From Oscillospiraceae bacterium (GTDB lineage: Bacteria; Bacillota; Clostridia; Oscillospirales; Ruminococcaceae), in the NCBI GenBank assembly GCA_015067215.1, contig SVMW01000022.1:1-33138 (forward strand): a stretch of 33,138 bases of DNA. The letters are read 5' to 3'. How positions within the stretch are numbered: the first letter of the stretch is position 1; each line of letters begins with the position of its first letter. This document shows positions 1 through 6,725 of the stretch, in pieces. Position numbers and translations under genes: made by a program. The notes beneath the pieces were generated by a model. The model searched no databases, had not been told where the DNA came from, and saw only the letters and a program-made list of their open reading frames with translations.

Positions 1-2
1 TC

Positions 3-827
3 AGCTTTATGTTTACACAGCCCGTCTTTCTGCTGACGGGATATGTATGTGCATTTATCTATTCCAGCTACCTTGGCAGATGGAAAGCGCTGATACTGAA
101 TATACTTGTGTTTGTATTCATAATTGTTTATGCCTTTTATTATTCGGGTTACAACCATTTTGGCGTCACAAACCTTGCCTTTAACTTTATCGGCAACGCC
201 ATAACGCTGGAAAGTGTGTACTACGGCTTTGTGCGAGGTATACATATCGCCAGCGGTGCAATGTGGTTTTACTGCACCATAAAGATTGTTTCAAGCGATA
301 AGGTTATATATCTTTTAGGCAGAGTATGGCCAAGACTGTCTCTGTTTGTGTCAATTTTTCTGCGTTTTACACCCCAGATTGTCACACGCTTTGGCCGTGT
401 AAACAAGGCACAGACGGCTATAGGCAGAGGAGTAGGTCAGGGGAATATATTCGAAAAAATCAGAAATGCCATCCGTGTATGTTCCATTGTTATAACCTGG
501 TCACTGGAAAACTTTGTGGAAAGCAGTATGAGTATGAAGAGCCGCGGTTATACCTTGAAAGGCAGAACTGCATATTCACTCTATCGTTTTGACAACCGCG
601 ACCGCAGTGTGGTAATCACAATGTTTGCCTGCCTTACCATCATTGCAATGGGTATAATGCTGGACCAGACAAAAATGCTGATAAACCCGCACATTGTTAT
701 GAATCCGATAACAATCCTTAGCTATTTTTTCTACGCCGTTTACGGCTTTTATTGCCTGTTGCCGATGATTTTACAAATTTATGCGGAATTTACAAGTGAT
801 TTTAAAAAGAACAAAACGTTTGAATAA
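3..827 (+). CDS. ecfT: EcfT-type ECF transporter transmembrane subunit (5' partial)
   Basis: Transmembrane coupling subunit of an energy-coupling-factor vitamin/metal importer (CbiQ/EcfT family). In the family it links the two EcfA ATPases to a substrate-binding S component in the membrane. Several hydrophobic segments are visible. In the cytosolic stretch after them lie the short Arg-Gly motifs GRG (in AIGRGVGQG) and SRG (in MKSRGYTLKG), which match the paired X-R-G coupling motifs of EcfT. The frame is open to the window edge and the first ATG at position 9 falls inside a hydrophobic segment, so the true start is almost certainly upstream and this is a 5'-truncated view. EcfA genes would be expected upstream, outside the window. 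No partner follows downstream; a stem-loop at 981-1009 probably ends transcription. The transported substrate cannot be told. Confidence 0.85.
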   Translation, partial: SFMFTQPVFLLTGYVCAFIYSSYLGRWKALILNILVFVFIIVYAFYYSGYNHFGVTNLAFNFIGNAITLESVYYGFVRGIHIASGAMWFYCTIKIVSSDKVIYLLGRVWPRLSLFVSIFLRFTPQIVTRFGRVNKAQTAIGRGVGQGNIFEKIRNAIRVCSIVITWSLENFVESSMSMKSRGYTLKGRTAYSLYRFDNRDRSVVITMFACLTIIAMGIMLDQTKMLINPHIVMNPITILSYFFYAVYGFYCLLPMILQIYAEFTSDFKKNKTFE

Positions 828-980
828 AGTTGTTGATGTAAATGCAAAATTATTGCTGATGTTAACAGAGATAAAAAATGTCATACATTTTGTCATAACT
901 TTTATCATAACTTTTTGCGTAAAACTGTGGTGTCTGCGGTTATCTGCGATACGCATCAAAATTATTTTAAACAAACAAAA

Positions 981-1009
981 AAGCCCTGAAATTGCACATT
1001 TCAGGGCTT
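981..1009. terminator. Bidirectional stem-loop terminator in repeat copy A
   Basis: A perfect 12-bp stem (AAGCCCTGAAAT pairing with ATTTCAGGGCTT) encloses a 5-nt loop and is flanked by A- and T-runs, so it can act in both directions. It probably ends ecfT transcription. Confidence 0.8.
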
Positions 1010-1060
1010 TTTGATGCTATTTTTCGCTATTTTGGGGCAAAAAATGGCATAAAAACAAAA

Positions 1061-1085
1061 AACCGACATCTTTTGGATATCGGTT
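1061..1085 (-). terminator. Stem-loop next to the tRNA fragment (copy A)
   Basis: A 10-bp stem (AACCGACATC with GATATCGGTT, one C/A mismatch) is followed on the minus strand by a T-rich run. The copy B version at 8719-8743 pairs perfectly. Its position just downstream of the tRNA-Arg fragment suggests it was once the terminator of that tRNA or of an integrase. Confidence 0.55.
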
Positions 1086-1088
1086 CGT

Positions 1089-1133
1089 TGGTGCGCTGGA
1101 AGGGACTCGAACCCCTGACCCTTTGATTCGTAG
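1089..1133 (-). repeat. tRNA-Arg(ACG) 3'-end fragment, probable attachment-site copy
   Basis: The 45 bases from the CCA end to the anticodon loop match the intact tRNA-Arg at 21168-21212 at 43 positions, in the same orientation. The rest of the tRNA (anticodon 3' stem outward to the D-arm and 5' acceptor strand) is missing, so this is not a working tRNA. Such 3'-end copies are the usual footprint of integrases that target tRNA genes. The minus-strand frame entering it ends in a serine/threonine-rich tail and reads through the fragment, as integrase tails at attachment sites often do. Confidence 0.7.
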
Positions 1134-1431
1134 AAAAGGTCGAAAACGTTGAAAAGTGGCTGTTCAAGCCACTTTCTTCGGTTGTTGTCACAGCTTTTGT
1201 CACAACTTCATATCTGGCACATTACCGGTTGAGTAGACTGTGTACATTATATTAAAGATAAAAGAGTTATGTCAAAAAGGTGTATAATGACCATGTTGAG
1301 TTCAATAAGGCTTGCCAGAAAATGACTTTTGATATGATCAGCTTTTTTTCGTTTAGTCACAGAATTTTGTATCAATATTATATATCCTATCTGCGATTGT
1401 GAGATATAAAATATGATTTTACACAATCTTC

Positions 1432-1462
1432 TTGACTTAAAGCTGACTTTAAGTTTTAAAAT
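1432..1462 (+). promoter_or_regulatory. MerR-type promoter/operator of the flavodoxin-ferredoxin gene
   Basis: A -35 box TTGACT (1432-1437) and a -10 box TAAAAT (1457-1462) are separated by 19 bp, the over-long spacer typical of MerR-activated promoters. Inside the spacer is the inverted repeat CTTAAAG-4-CTTTAAG. Sequence and geometry match the promoter at 2806-2836 next to the merR gene. Confidence 0.7.
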
Positions 1463-1530
1463 ATTATCAGCACTGTAATAAATTACAAAATGAGGATATT
1501 GAAAACGGTTGTATTTGTACGGAGGAGTTT

Positions 1531-2292
1531 ATGGTTTTTTATTTTACAGCAACAGGCAACAGCCTTTATGTTGCCAAAAATCTTGACAAAGAATATATAA
1601 GCATTCCGCAGGCGCTTAAAAATAGCGAATTATCTTTCAAAGCCGAAAAAATAGGCATTGTCTGTCCTGTTTATGGCCACGAAATGCCAAAGATGGTCAA
1701 ACAGTTTATCAGTAAAGCAAAATTTGAAACCGAATACCTTTATGTAGTTCTGACATATGGCGGTATGCACGGAGGTGCGGCTGAAATTGCCGATGAATAC
1801 ATAAAATCAACAGGTAAAAAGACGGCATACGTTAACACTGTTATTATGGTGGATAATTTTCTGCCAAACTTTGATATGATACAGCAGCAGGCTGTGGACA
1901 AAAATGTTGGCGGACAGCTTGAACAGGTAAAAGCAGATATTGAAGCGGGTATCCACAAAGTGCAGAAGGCTTCGCTTAAAGACCGTATGGTACACAAATG
2001 CTATCTGATGATGGTTAAAAATGCAGATGAAACGATATGGTCAAAATTTAAAGTAAAGGAAAACTGTATCGGCTGCGGTGTATGCACAAGGGTCTGTCCC
2101 GGCGGCTGTATATCAGTATCTGACGGTACAGCACAGTACAATCTTGCAAACTGTCAGGCCTGTTATGCCTGTGTGCATGCCTGTGTTCACAAGGCAATCG
2201 GTTTTACAATAAAGGAAGCAAATCCGGATGCAAGATACCGTCACCAAAGCGTAACCCTTGATGAAATAATTGCGGCAAATAATCAGCAGTGA
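1531..2292 (+). CDS. EFR1-family flavodoxin/2[4Fe-4S] ferredoxin protein
   Basis: A 253-residue cytosolic electron-transfer protein. The N-terminus has the FMN-binding flavodoxin signature FTATGNS (residues 5-11) and the C-terminal quarter has two ferredoxin cluster motifs, CIGCGVCTRVCP and CQACYACVHAC. This flavodoxin-plus-ferredoxin layout defines the EFR1-type proteins common in anaerobic Firmicutes; their exact redox partners are mostly unknown. The start is supported by GGAGGAG seven bases or so upstream. The gene converges on merR across a shared terminator (2306-2341). The upstream promoter carries the same operator as the one between merR and the aldo/keto reductase, so I infer that this MerR activates it, probably in a redox or reactive-carbonyl response. 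Physiological substrate unknown. Confidence 0.88.
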   Translation: MVFYFTATGNSLYVAKNLDKEYISIPQALKNSELSFKAEKIGIVCPVYGHEMPKMVKQFISKAKFETEYLYVVLTYGGMHGGAAEIADEYIKSTGKKTAYVNTVIMVDNFLPNFDMIQQQAVDKNVGGQLEQVKADIEAGIHKVQKASLKDRMVHKCYLMMVKNADETIWSKFKVKENCIGCGVCTRVCPGGCISVSDGTAQYNLANCQACYACVHACVHKAIGFTIKEANPDARYRHQSVTLDEIIAANNQQ

Positions 2293-2305
2293 AAGTATGT
2301 ATGAA

Positions 2306-2341
2306 AAAACGGAGAGAGTATCAGTGTACTCCCTCCGTTTT
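2306..2341. terminator. Bidirectional terminator between convergent genes
   Basis: AAAACGGAG.GAGTA pairs with TACTC.CTCCGTTTT (14 pairs, one mismatch, 6-nt loop), with A-runs on one side and T-runs on the other. It sits between the stop codons of the flavodoxin-ferredoxin gene and merR and can serve both. Confidence 0.8.
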
Positions 2342-2342
2342 A

Positions 2343-2789
2343 TTATTCTTTTCGCAGTCTTTTTCTTGTTTCTCTGTATTTTTCGGGTATTTCTTCAAGA
2401 GACATATTTCTCGGCACGCTTGTGCTGCCGGCTTCCCTGGCGGTTTCATAGTACCAGCGCTTAAAGTCAAGTGTATCCAGCGTCTGCTGCATATCGGCAA
2501 TCTGCTGTCTGACATACTGCTGCTGTTTTATTATCAGTTCAAGGCGTTGGTCAATGGTGTCATCACCATCCATGGCCATAAGGATAAACTGTTTTATGTC
2601 CTTAAGCTGCATACCCGTTTTTTTAAGACATTCAATAACCTGCAGCCACTCGTAATCAGAGTCTTTAAACTGTCTTATACCGCCTTTTGTACGACTTACA
2701 AAAGGCAGTAAGCCTTCCTTGTCGTAATATCTCAGAGTTGATGGTGTAACCCCAAGCTGCTTTGCCATTTCGCCAACAGAATAAACCAT
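2343..2789 (-). CDS. MerR-family transcriptional regulator
   Basis: A 148-residue regulator. The N-terminal winged helix-turn-helix (YSVGEMAKQLGVTPSTLRYYDKEGL) is typical of MerR proteins; it is followed by a long dimerising helix and a Gln/Arg-rich C-terminus with no conserved cysteine cluster, so metal sensing is unlikely. I chose the ATG at 2789 over the one at 2804 because GGAGG lies at the right distance from it. It is divergent from the aldo/keto reductase gene. The intergenic region holds a perfect 16-bp palindrome inside a 19-bp promoter spacer. It resembles the small MerR regulators often found beside aldo/keto reductases in Clostridia. Effector unknown. Confidence 0.88.
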   Translation of the reverse strand: MVYSVGEMAKQLGVTPSTLRYYDKEGLLPFVSRTKGGIRQFKDSDYEWLQVIECLKKTGMQLKDIKQFILMAMDGDDTIDQRLELIIKQQQYVRQQIADMQQTLDTLDFKRWYYETAREAGSTSVPRNMSLEEIPEKYRETRKRLRKE

Positions 2790-2805
2790 AAATATCCTCC
2801 GCATA

Positions 2806-2836
2806 TTGACTTAAAGTTAACTTTAACTTGTACAAT
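2806..2836 (+). promoter_or_regulatory. MerR-type promoter/operator of the aldo/keto reductase gene
   Basis: TTGACT (2806-2811) and TACAAT (2831-2836) are 19 bp apart. The spacer starts with the perfect 16-bp palindrome TTAAAGTTAACTTTAA (2811-2826). This is the classic architecture of a promoter twisted into register by a bound MerR dimer. The near twin at 1432-1462 implies one regulator for both genes. Confidence 0.75.
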
Positions 2837-2878
2837 TATATTAGCATATATATCTGACATATACAAGGAGGGCGTATT

Positions 2879-3766
2879 ATGGAATATAAGGTGTTAAACA
2901 ATGGTGTAAAAATGCCGATACTGGGCTATGGTGTCTATCAGGTAACAAAGGATGAATGCGAACGCTGTGTACTGGATGCACTCAAAGCCGGTTACCGTTC
3001 AATTGATACAGCGCAGTCCTATTTCAATGAAGCGGAAGTAGGTTCTGCAATCAAAAAGAGCGGAATACCTCGTGAAGAGATTTTTCTTACAACAAAGGTG
3101 TGGATTGAACATTACGGATATGAACAGACAAAGGCTTCTGTGCTTGAATCCATGCGCAAACTGCAGGTAGATTATCTTGACCTTTGCCTGCTGCATCAGC
3201 CTTTCGGCGATGTTTACGGTGCATACAGGGCATTGGAAGATTTGTACAGTGAAGGCAGAATCCGCGCTATCGGCATATCCAATTTTTATCCGGACAGAAT
3301 GATAGACATTGCTTCCTTTGCCCGCGTAAAGCCTGCAGTAAATCAGATTGAAGTTCACCCCCATCATCAGCAGGCAGAAAGCAAAATGTGGCATGATAAA
3401 TATGGAATACAGGTGGAAGCCTGGGCACCGTTTGGTGAAGGCAGAGGGGACATGTTCAATCTGCCGCAGCTTAAAGCCATAGGAGAAAAATACGGCAAAA
3501 CCGTGGCACAGGTTATTTTGCGCTGGCATATTCAGCGAGGTATTGTGGTTATTCCAAAATCTGTCCGTCCTGAACGTATGGCAGAAAATTTTGATATTTT
3601 TGATTTTGTACTCGGTGATGAGGATATGACAGAAATTGAAAAGCTTGACAAAAAGCAGAGCTCTTTCTTTTCTCATACCGACCCGGGTATGGTGGAATGG
3701 TTTGTAAAAATGGTGGAAGAACGCAAAAAACAGCAGGACTGCACCAAAGAAAACAAAAACTGGTAA
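2879..3766 (+). CDS. Aldo/keto reductase
   Basis: A 295-residue NAD(P)H-dependent oxidoreductase of the aldo/keto reductase superfamily, cytosolic, reducing aldehydes or ketones to alcohols. The complete catalytic tetrad is visible: D43 and Y48 (in SIDTAQSYFNE), K73 (in TTKVW) and H106 (in LLHQP). The NADPH-site motif IPKSVRPERMAEN is near the C-terminus, as in 2,5-diketo-gluconate-reductase-like members. Length is close to the family norm; a Lys/Glu-rich tail extends the C-terminus. The start has AAGGAGG eight bases upstream. It is divergent from merR and probably activated by it. Substrate cannot be told from sequence; methylglyoxal or lipid-derived aldehydes are common guesses for such pairs. 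Confidence 0.9.
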   Translation: MEYKVLNNGVKMPILGYGVYQVTKDECERCVLDALKAGYRSIDTAQSYFNEAEVGSAIKKSGIPREEIFLTTKVWIEHYGYEQTKASVLESMRKLQVDYLDLCLLHQPFGDVYGAYRALEDLYSEGRIRAIGISNFYPDRMIDIASFARVKPAVNQIEVHPHHQQAESKMWHDKYGIQVEAWAPFGEGRGDMFNLPQLKAIGEKYGKTVAQVILRWHIQRGIVVIPKSVRPERMAENFDIFDFVLGDEDMTEIEKLDKKQSSFFSHTDPGMVEWFVKMVEERKKQQDCTKENKNW

Positions 3767-3905
3767 GGAGATTTTTGCCAGTACAATTAAATAACGTTTA
3801 AGGTTCAATTTTATAATTTGCAGAAAATGTGTGATGGAGTTTTGCTGTTTTTTGTTATATGGTATAGATATGTATAACAATTAACCTGCTAAATGTTTAA
3901 GCCAC

Positions 3906-3934
3906 TTGATAAAAATGCTTGTGTGGAGTATAAT
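3906..3934 (+). promoter_or_regulatory. Sigma-A-type promoter of the marR gene
   Basis: TTGATA (3906-3911), 17-bp spacer, TATAAT (3929-3934). A TGATAAA/TTTATCA inverted pair brackets the core promoter, so MarR autoregulation is plausible but not shown. Confidence 0.65.
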
Positions 3935-3972
3935 TGTTTATCAGATTAGACAAAGAAAGAGGCATTTGGCAG

Positions 3973-4458
3973 ATGAAACGTACAGAGATTTTGAAACAGC
4001 TTTGGGCAGAACAGGACAAAGCCTTTGAGCTTATGACAGAATACGACAGTTTGCCGCACCATTATGGCAGCGATGTACTGTATCAGGCAGAAGCATATAT
4101 TGTTCACGAAATCGGTAATCATTCAGGCATTACAACAACCGAAATTGCCGAAAAGTTGAACAAAACAACCAGTGCCTGCAGCCAGATTGTAAAAAAACTG
4201 ATTGCAAAAGGCCTTGTGGAACAGACCAGAAACGAGACCAACAAGCGCGTTTACAACCTCACCCTCACAAAAGATGGCGAAAGAGTATATAAAGACCATA
4301 TAGAATTTAATGAAATGTGTCAGGAAATAACTTTTGACCTGCTTAAAGAAATTACTGACGAAGAGCTTGCAATACATACAAAAGTGCAGGCACTTATCAA
4401 CAAAGCATATAAAGGCGATGTTGACCGCAGCAAAGCAAAGTATGGCGGAGAAGAATAG
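3973..4458 (+). CDS. MarR-family transcriptional regulator
   Basis: A 161-residue winged-helix regulator. The central part (GITTTEIAEKLNKTTSACSQIVKKLIAKGLVEQ) is the MarR recognition helix region and is followed by the beta-wing NETNKRVYNLTLTKDGE. Helical ends would form the dimer interface. I take the ATG at 3973, which has an AAAGAGG-like site about ten bases upstream; an in-frame TTG at 3934 lies within the -10 box and is unlikely. The gene is monocistronic, between a good promoter and a terminator at 4464-4507. Candidate targets are itself or the convergent tautomerase pair; nothing in the sequence decides this. Confidence 0.85.
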   Translation: MKRTEILKQLWAEQDKAFELMTEYDSLPHHYGSDVLYQAEAYIVHEIGNHSGITTTEIAEKLNKTTSACSQIVKKLIAKGLVEQTRNETNKRVYNLTLTKDGERVYKDHIEFNEMCQEITFDLLKEITDEELAIHTKVQALINKAYKGDVDRSKAKYGGEE

Positions 4459-4463
4459 AATGA

Positions 4464-4507
4464 AAAAATCCTTGTTCTTTAAATAAAATAGAACAAGGAT
4501 TTTTTTG
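4464..4507. terminator. Terminator between marR and the tautomerase gene
   Basis: AAAATCCTTGTTCT pairs with AGAACAAGGATTTT across an AT-rich loop, followed by a T-run. It lies between convergent genes and is A/T-flanked on both sides, so it may serve both. Confidence 0.8.
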
Positions 4508-4508
4508 T

Positions 4509-4850
4509 TTAATAGTTATTTCCGCCACAACCCCAATATGGTGTAGAAAAAAAGTTAACATATATTCTGTTTTTGTCAATCGAAAGCAAACTGTTGATGA
4601 TATCTGTAATTTTTTTAGTTACCGGTTGGCAGTTATTGTCGAGAATATCACCCCATACAGAAACTTCAACCATAGCAGCAGGTGCATCAGAGTTTTCAAA
4701 CCATAAGATACAGTTATCTTCAAAATTGACCATGGTCCAGCCTTTTTCAATACAGGGGATTAAAGCGATAGCACAGTCAATTTCATTGTATAATTTATTA
4801 TGTACTTCTTTATTTACAGAAACATTTGTTTTTACATTTACAAAAGGCAT
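4509..4850 (-). CDS. MIF/phenylpyruvate-tautomerase-like protein
   Basis: A 113-residue protein of the tautomerase/MIF superfamily. It begins Met-Pro, so removal of Met would expose the N-terminal proline that is the catalytic base of the family. The motif WTMVNFEDN and the C-terminal IYVNFFSTPYWGCGGNNY block resemble bacterial MIF-like proteins, which form trimers. Its natural substrate is unknown. The upstream ribosome site is weak (AGCAGGT). It lies 18 bases after the FMN-binding split-barrel gene on the same strand, so the two are probably co-transcribed. Some pathogen MIF homologues are secreted, but no signal peptide is seen here. Confidence 0.8.
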   Translation of the reverse strand: MPFVNVKTNVSVNKEVHNKLYNEIDCAIALIPCIEKGWTMVNFEDNCILWFENSDAPAAMVEVSVWGDILDNNCQPVTKKITDIINSLLSIDKNRIYVNFFSTPYWGCGGNNY

Positions 4851-4868
4851 TATATATATACCTGCTTA

Positions 4869-5258
4869 TTAAAAATTTGTTGAGTCGGAAGAACCGTCTG
4901 CATAAAAAAATGAAGCTGTTGCTTTTGTTAAAGCAAATATAGCCATAGGATTACCTTCGTCATAAGTTTCCTCAAGATAAGGATATTCAGCATAAAAAAC
5001 TGACTTGGCAGCTTCATCTTCAACAAATTCAGCAATACAGTGCAAACGTAGCCAGTTTTCACCATCACATGCGACAATTTCGATTTTGGGATTTGACATT
5101 ATCTGATGAAATACATCCTTGGCTTTGCCGGTTTGAACAATAAGTTTATCCTGCCATATTTCCACAGCGCCAAATGGACGAAGATGAGGGATGTTGTTTT
5201 CGGCAGTAGCAACATAAAATACTGTACATTTTTTTAAAAAATTATAAGTTTTTTTCAT
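4869..5258 (-). CDS. Pyridoxamine-5'-phosphate-oxidase-like FMN-binding protein
   Basis: A 129-residue split-barrel flavin-binding protein. The N-terminal half (FYVATAENNIPHLRPFGAVEIW, then GKAKDVFHQIMSNPKIEIVA) is typical of the PNPOx-like families that include NimA-type nitroreductase-related proteins. Members bind FMN or related cofactors as dimers; substrates are usually unknown and true PdxH activity is unlikely at this length. AGGTC/GGAGG lies immediately before the ATG. It is the first gene of a probable two-gene operon with the MIF-like tautomerase. The protein ends Ser-Asp-Ser-Thr-Asn-Phe. Confidence 0.82.
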   Translation of the reverse strand: MKKTYNFLKKCTVFYVATAENNIPHLRPFGAVEIWQDKLIVQTGKAKDVFHQIMSNPKIEIVACDGENWLRLHCIAEFVEDEAAKSVFYAEYPYLEETYDEGNPMAIFALTKATASFFYADGSSDSTNF

Positions 5259-5378
5259 ATGACCTCCAAATGTTTATGTGCTTAATTATTTATATACTTA
5301 ATAAAATGATAATTAATTTTATACAAACAGTCAAGCCAAAAATATATTTTTGTAATTATGCACAAAAAGTGAAGATGT

Positions 5379-5462
5379 TTAATAGTTAAGTATCTAAAGT
5401 TTGGTTTGAAGTATTGAACTTTTGCAGATTATGCATTAAAATTAAGTTACTTGATAGTTAAG
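5379..5462 (+). repeat. Repeated TTRATAGTTAAG motif upstream of the C-S lyase gene
   Basis: TTAATAGTTAAG at 5379-5390 recurs as TTGATAGTTAAG at 5451-5462 (one mismatch, same strand, 72 bp apart). Both lie in the 253-bp AT-rich leader before the lyase start. They may be binding sites for an unidentified regulator; chance in AT-rich DNA is a real alternative. Confidence 0.35.
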
Positions 5463-5511
5463 CAGCTTAATGAACTGCTTGAAACAAATACTTAAGAGAG
5501 GAGAATATGAT

Positions 5512-6708
5512 ATGAAATACAATTTTGACGAACCTGTCAGCCGCAAAGGAACAGGCTGCTGTGAATGGGATGCCTCTGACGAATATTTTCAGTTCTGGGG
5601 CATGGGTGACAAGGTTCCGGAAAATGCAATCTGTCTCAGTACAGCTGATATGGACTTTTACTGTCCTCCATGTGTAAAGGATGCACTGCACAAACTTGTT
5701 GATCAGAACCTTTATGGTTACTTTTCAGCTGACCCATCCATTGCTACAGAATATGTAGCTTCCGTTGCAAACTGGTACAAAAAACGCTACGGCTGGGAAA
5801 TCAGCCCAAAAGATGTTATGTATGTAAACGGCACCTGCAATGCGCTGGAAATTGTGGTGAAAAACCTTACACAAAAAGGTGATGGTGTTCTTATCACACC
5901 ACCGGTTTACTATCCGTTCTACAGCATCATTGAAGGCTCTGAAAGAAACGTAGTTGCTTCCAACCTTGTGGAAACAGATATGTACTACACAATCAACTGG
6001 GAAGATTTTGAGGCTAAAGCAGCACTCGAAACTACAAAAATGTGCATCTTCTGCTCACCGCACAACCCATCAGGCCGTGTGTGGACAAAAGAAGAGCTCA
6101 AAAAAGTTTACGACATCTGTACAAAACATGGTGTGATTGTTGTTTGTGACGAACTTCACGGTGACCTCATAAGAACAAATCAGAAGTTTGTAACAATGGG
6201 TCTTGTTGCAGATGAAAAGAACAATCTTGTTATCTGCTCAGGTGCAAACAAGACATTCAACATTGCAGGTCTGCAGGCAAGCCATATGCTGACCCCAAAT
6301 CCTGAATACAAGGATATATTGTTCCCTGTGGCAAGCGGTATTTTCCCAAATCCATTCCCAATCCATGCTGTAACAGCGGCTTACAACGAAGGTGAAGAAT
6401 GGCTGGAAGAACTCAAGGCCTACCTTGACGGTAACCTTGAATTTGCAGTTAACTTCCTTAAAGAAAATATGCCAACAGTAAAAGCAATTGTTCCTGAAGG
6501 CACATACATAATCTGGATGGATTTCCGCGGTTATGGTCTTTCTGATGAAGAAATTCACGACAGGATCTGGGAAAAAGCAGCTGTTATCTACGAAGACGGT
6601 ATGCTGTTTGACCACGAAAACGGTCAGGGCTTTGTACGTCTTTGCCTTGGCACACAGCGTGCTGTAATAAAAGAAGCTCTGGAAAGAATAGCAGAGCAGT
6701 TTAAATAA
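5512..6708 (+). CDS. patB: PatB/MalY-family PLP-dependent C-S lyase (cystathionine beta-lyase-like)
   Basis: A 398-residue fold-type I aminotransferase-like enzyme. In this family PLP-dependent beta-elimination turns cystathionine or cysteine into homocysteine or sulfide plus pyruvate and ammonia. Visible features are the start block FDEPVSRKGTGCCEWD, the substrate-side SPHNPSGRVW, CDELHGD (the Asp contacting the PLP ring nitrogen) and SGANKTFNIAG, whose K247 forms the Schiff base. The start at 5512 is preceded by AGAGAGGAG at good distance; the in-frame ATG at 5470 has no site. It lies 17 bases upstream of an amino-acid permease, so the pair probably imports and cleaves a sulfur amino acid. 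Plain aminotransferase activity is less likely given the family signature. Confidence 0.87.
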   Translation: MKYNFDEPVSRKGTGCCEWDASDEYFQFWGMGDKVPENAICLSTADMDFYCPPCVKDALHKLVDQNLYGYFSADPSIATEYVASVANWYKKRYGWEISPKDVMYVNGTCNALEIVVKNLTQKGDGVLITPPVYYPFYSIIEGSERNVVASNLVETDMYYTINWEDFEAKAALETTKMCIFCSPHNPSGRVWTKEELKKVYDICTKHGVIVVCDELHGDLIRTNQKFVTMGLVADEKNNLVICSGANKTFNIAGLQASHMLTPNPEYKDILFPVASGIFPNPFPIHAVTAAYNEGEEWLEELKAYLDGNLEFAVNFLKENMPTVKAIVPEGTYIIWMDFRGYGLSDEEIHDRIWEKAAVIYEDGMLFDHENGQGFVRLCLGTQRAVIKEALERIAEQFK

Positions 6709-6725
6709 AGAGAAGGAGAAAAACT

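Larger units (their letters stand above)
873..1094 (+). repeat. Long direct repeat, copy A (partner at 8542-8753)
   Basis: This stretch aligns along its whole length with 8542-8753: tandem GTCATAAC-like units, a shared AT-rich block, a strong stem-loop, then a second stem-loop, ending at TGGTGC. By eye identity is roughly 90 percent, with one gap of about ten bases where copy A has an extra GTCATA-like unit. On the minus strand both copies encode the peptide FTQKVM.KVMT, which I suspect is the eroded C-terminus of an integrase. Copy A is followed directly by the tRNA-Arg fragment; copy B is followed by the serine recombinase gene. Confidence 0.8.
828..1530. other. Non-coding junction region at the left end of the putative island
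   Basis: About 700 bases with no credible gene. It holds copy A of a long direct repeat (873-1094), two stem-loops (981-1009 and 1061-1085), a 45-nt tRNA-Arg 3' fragment (1089-1133), and a short minus-strand frame running into that fragment which looks like the eroded tail of an integrase. It ends with the MerR-type promoter of the next gene (1432-1462). Short open frames here overlap the repeats and have no ribosome sites or recognisable domains. Confidence 0.6.

Noticed and set aside
1089-1133. A second functional tRNA-Arg
   Set aside because: Only the 3' part from the anticodon loop is present; the D-arm and 5' acceptor strand are missing.
2999-3880. Long minus-strand frame opposite the aldo/keto reductase
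   Set aside because: It is the antisense shadow of a well-supported enzyme; the Cys/His/Phe-rich translation is typical of such shadows.
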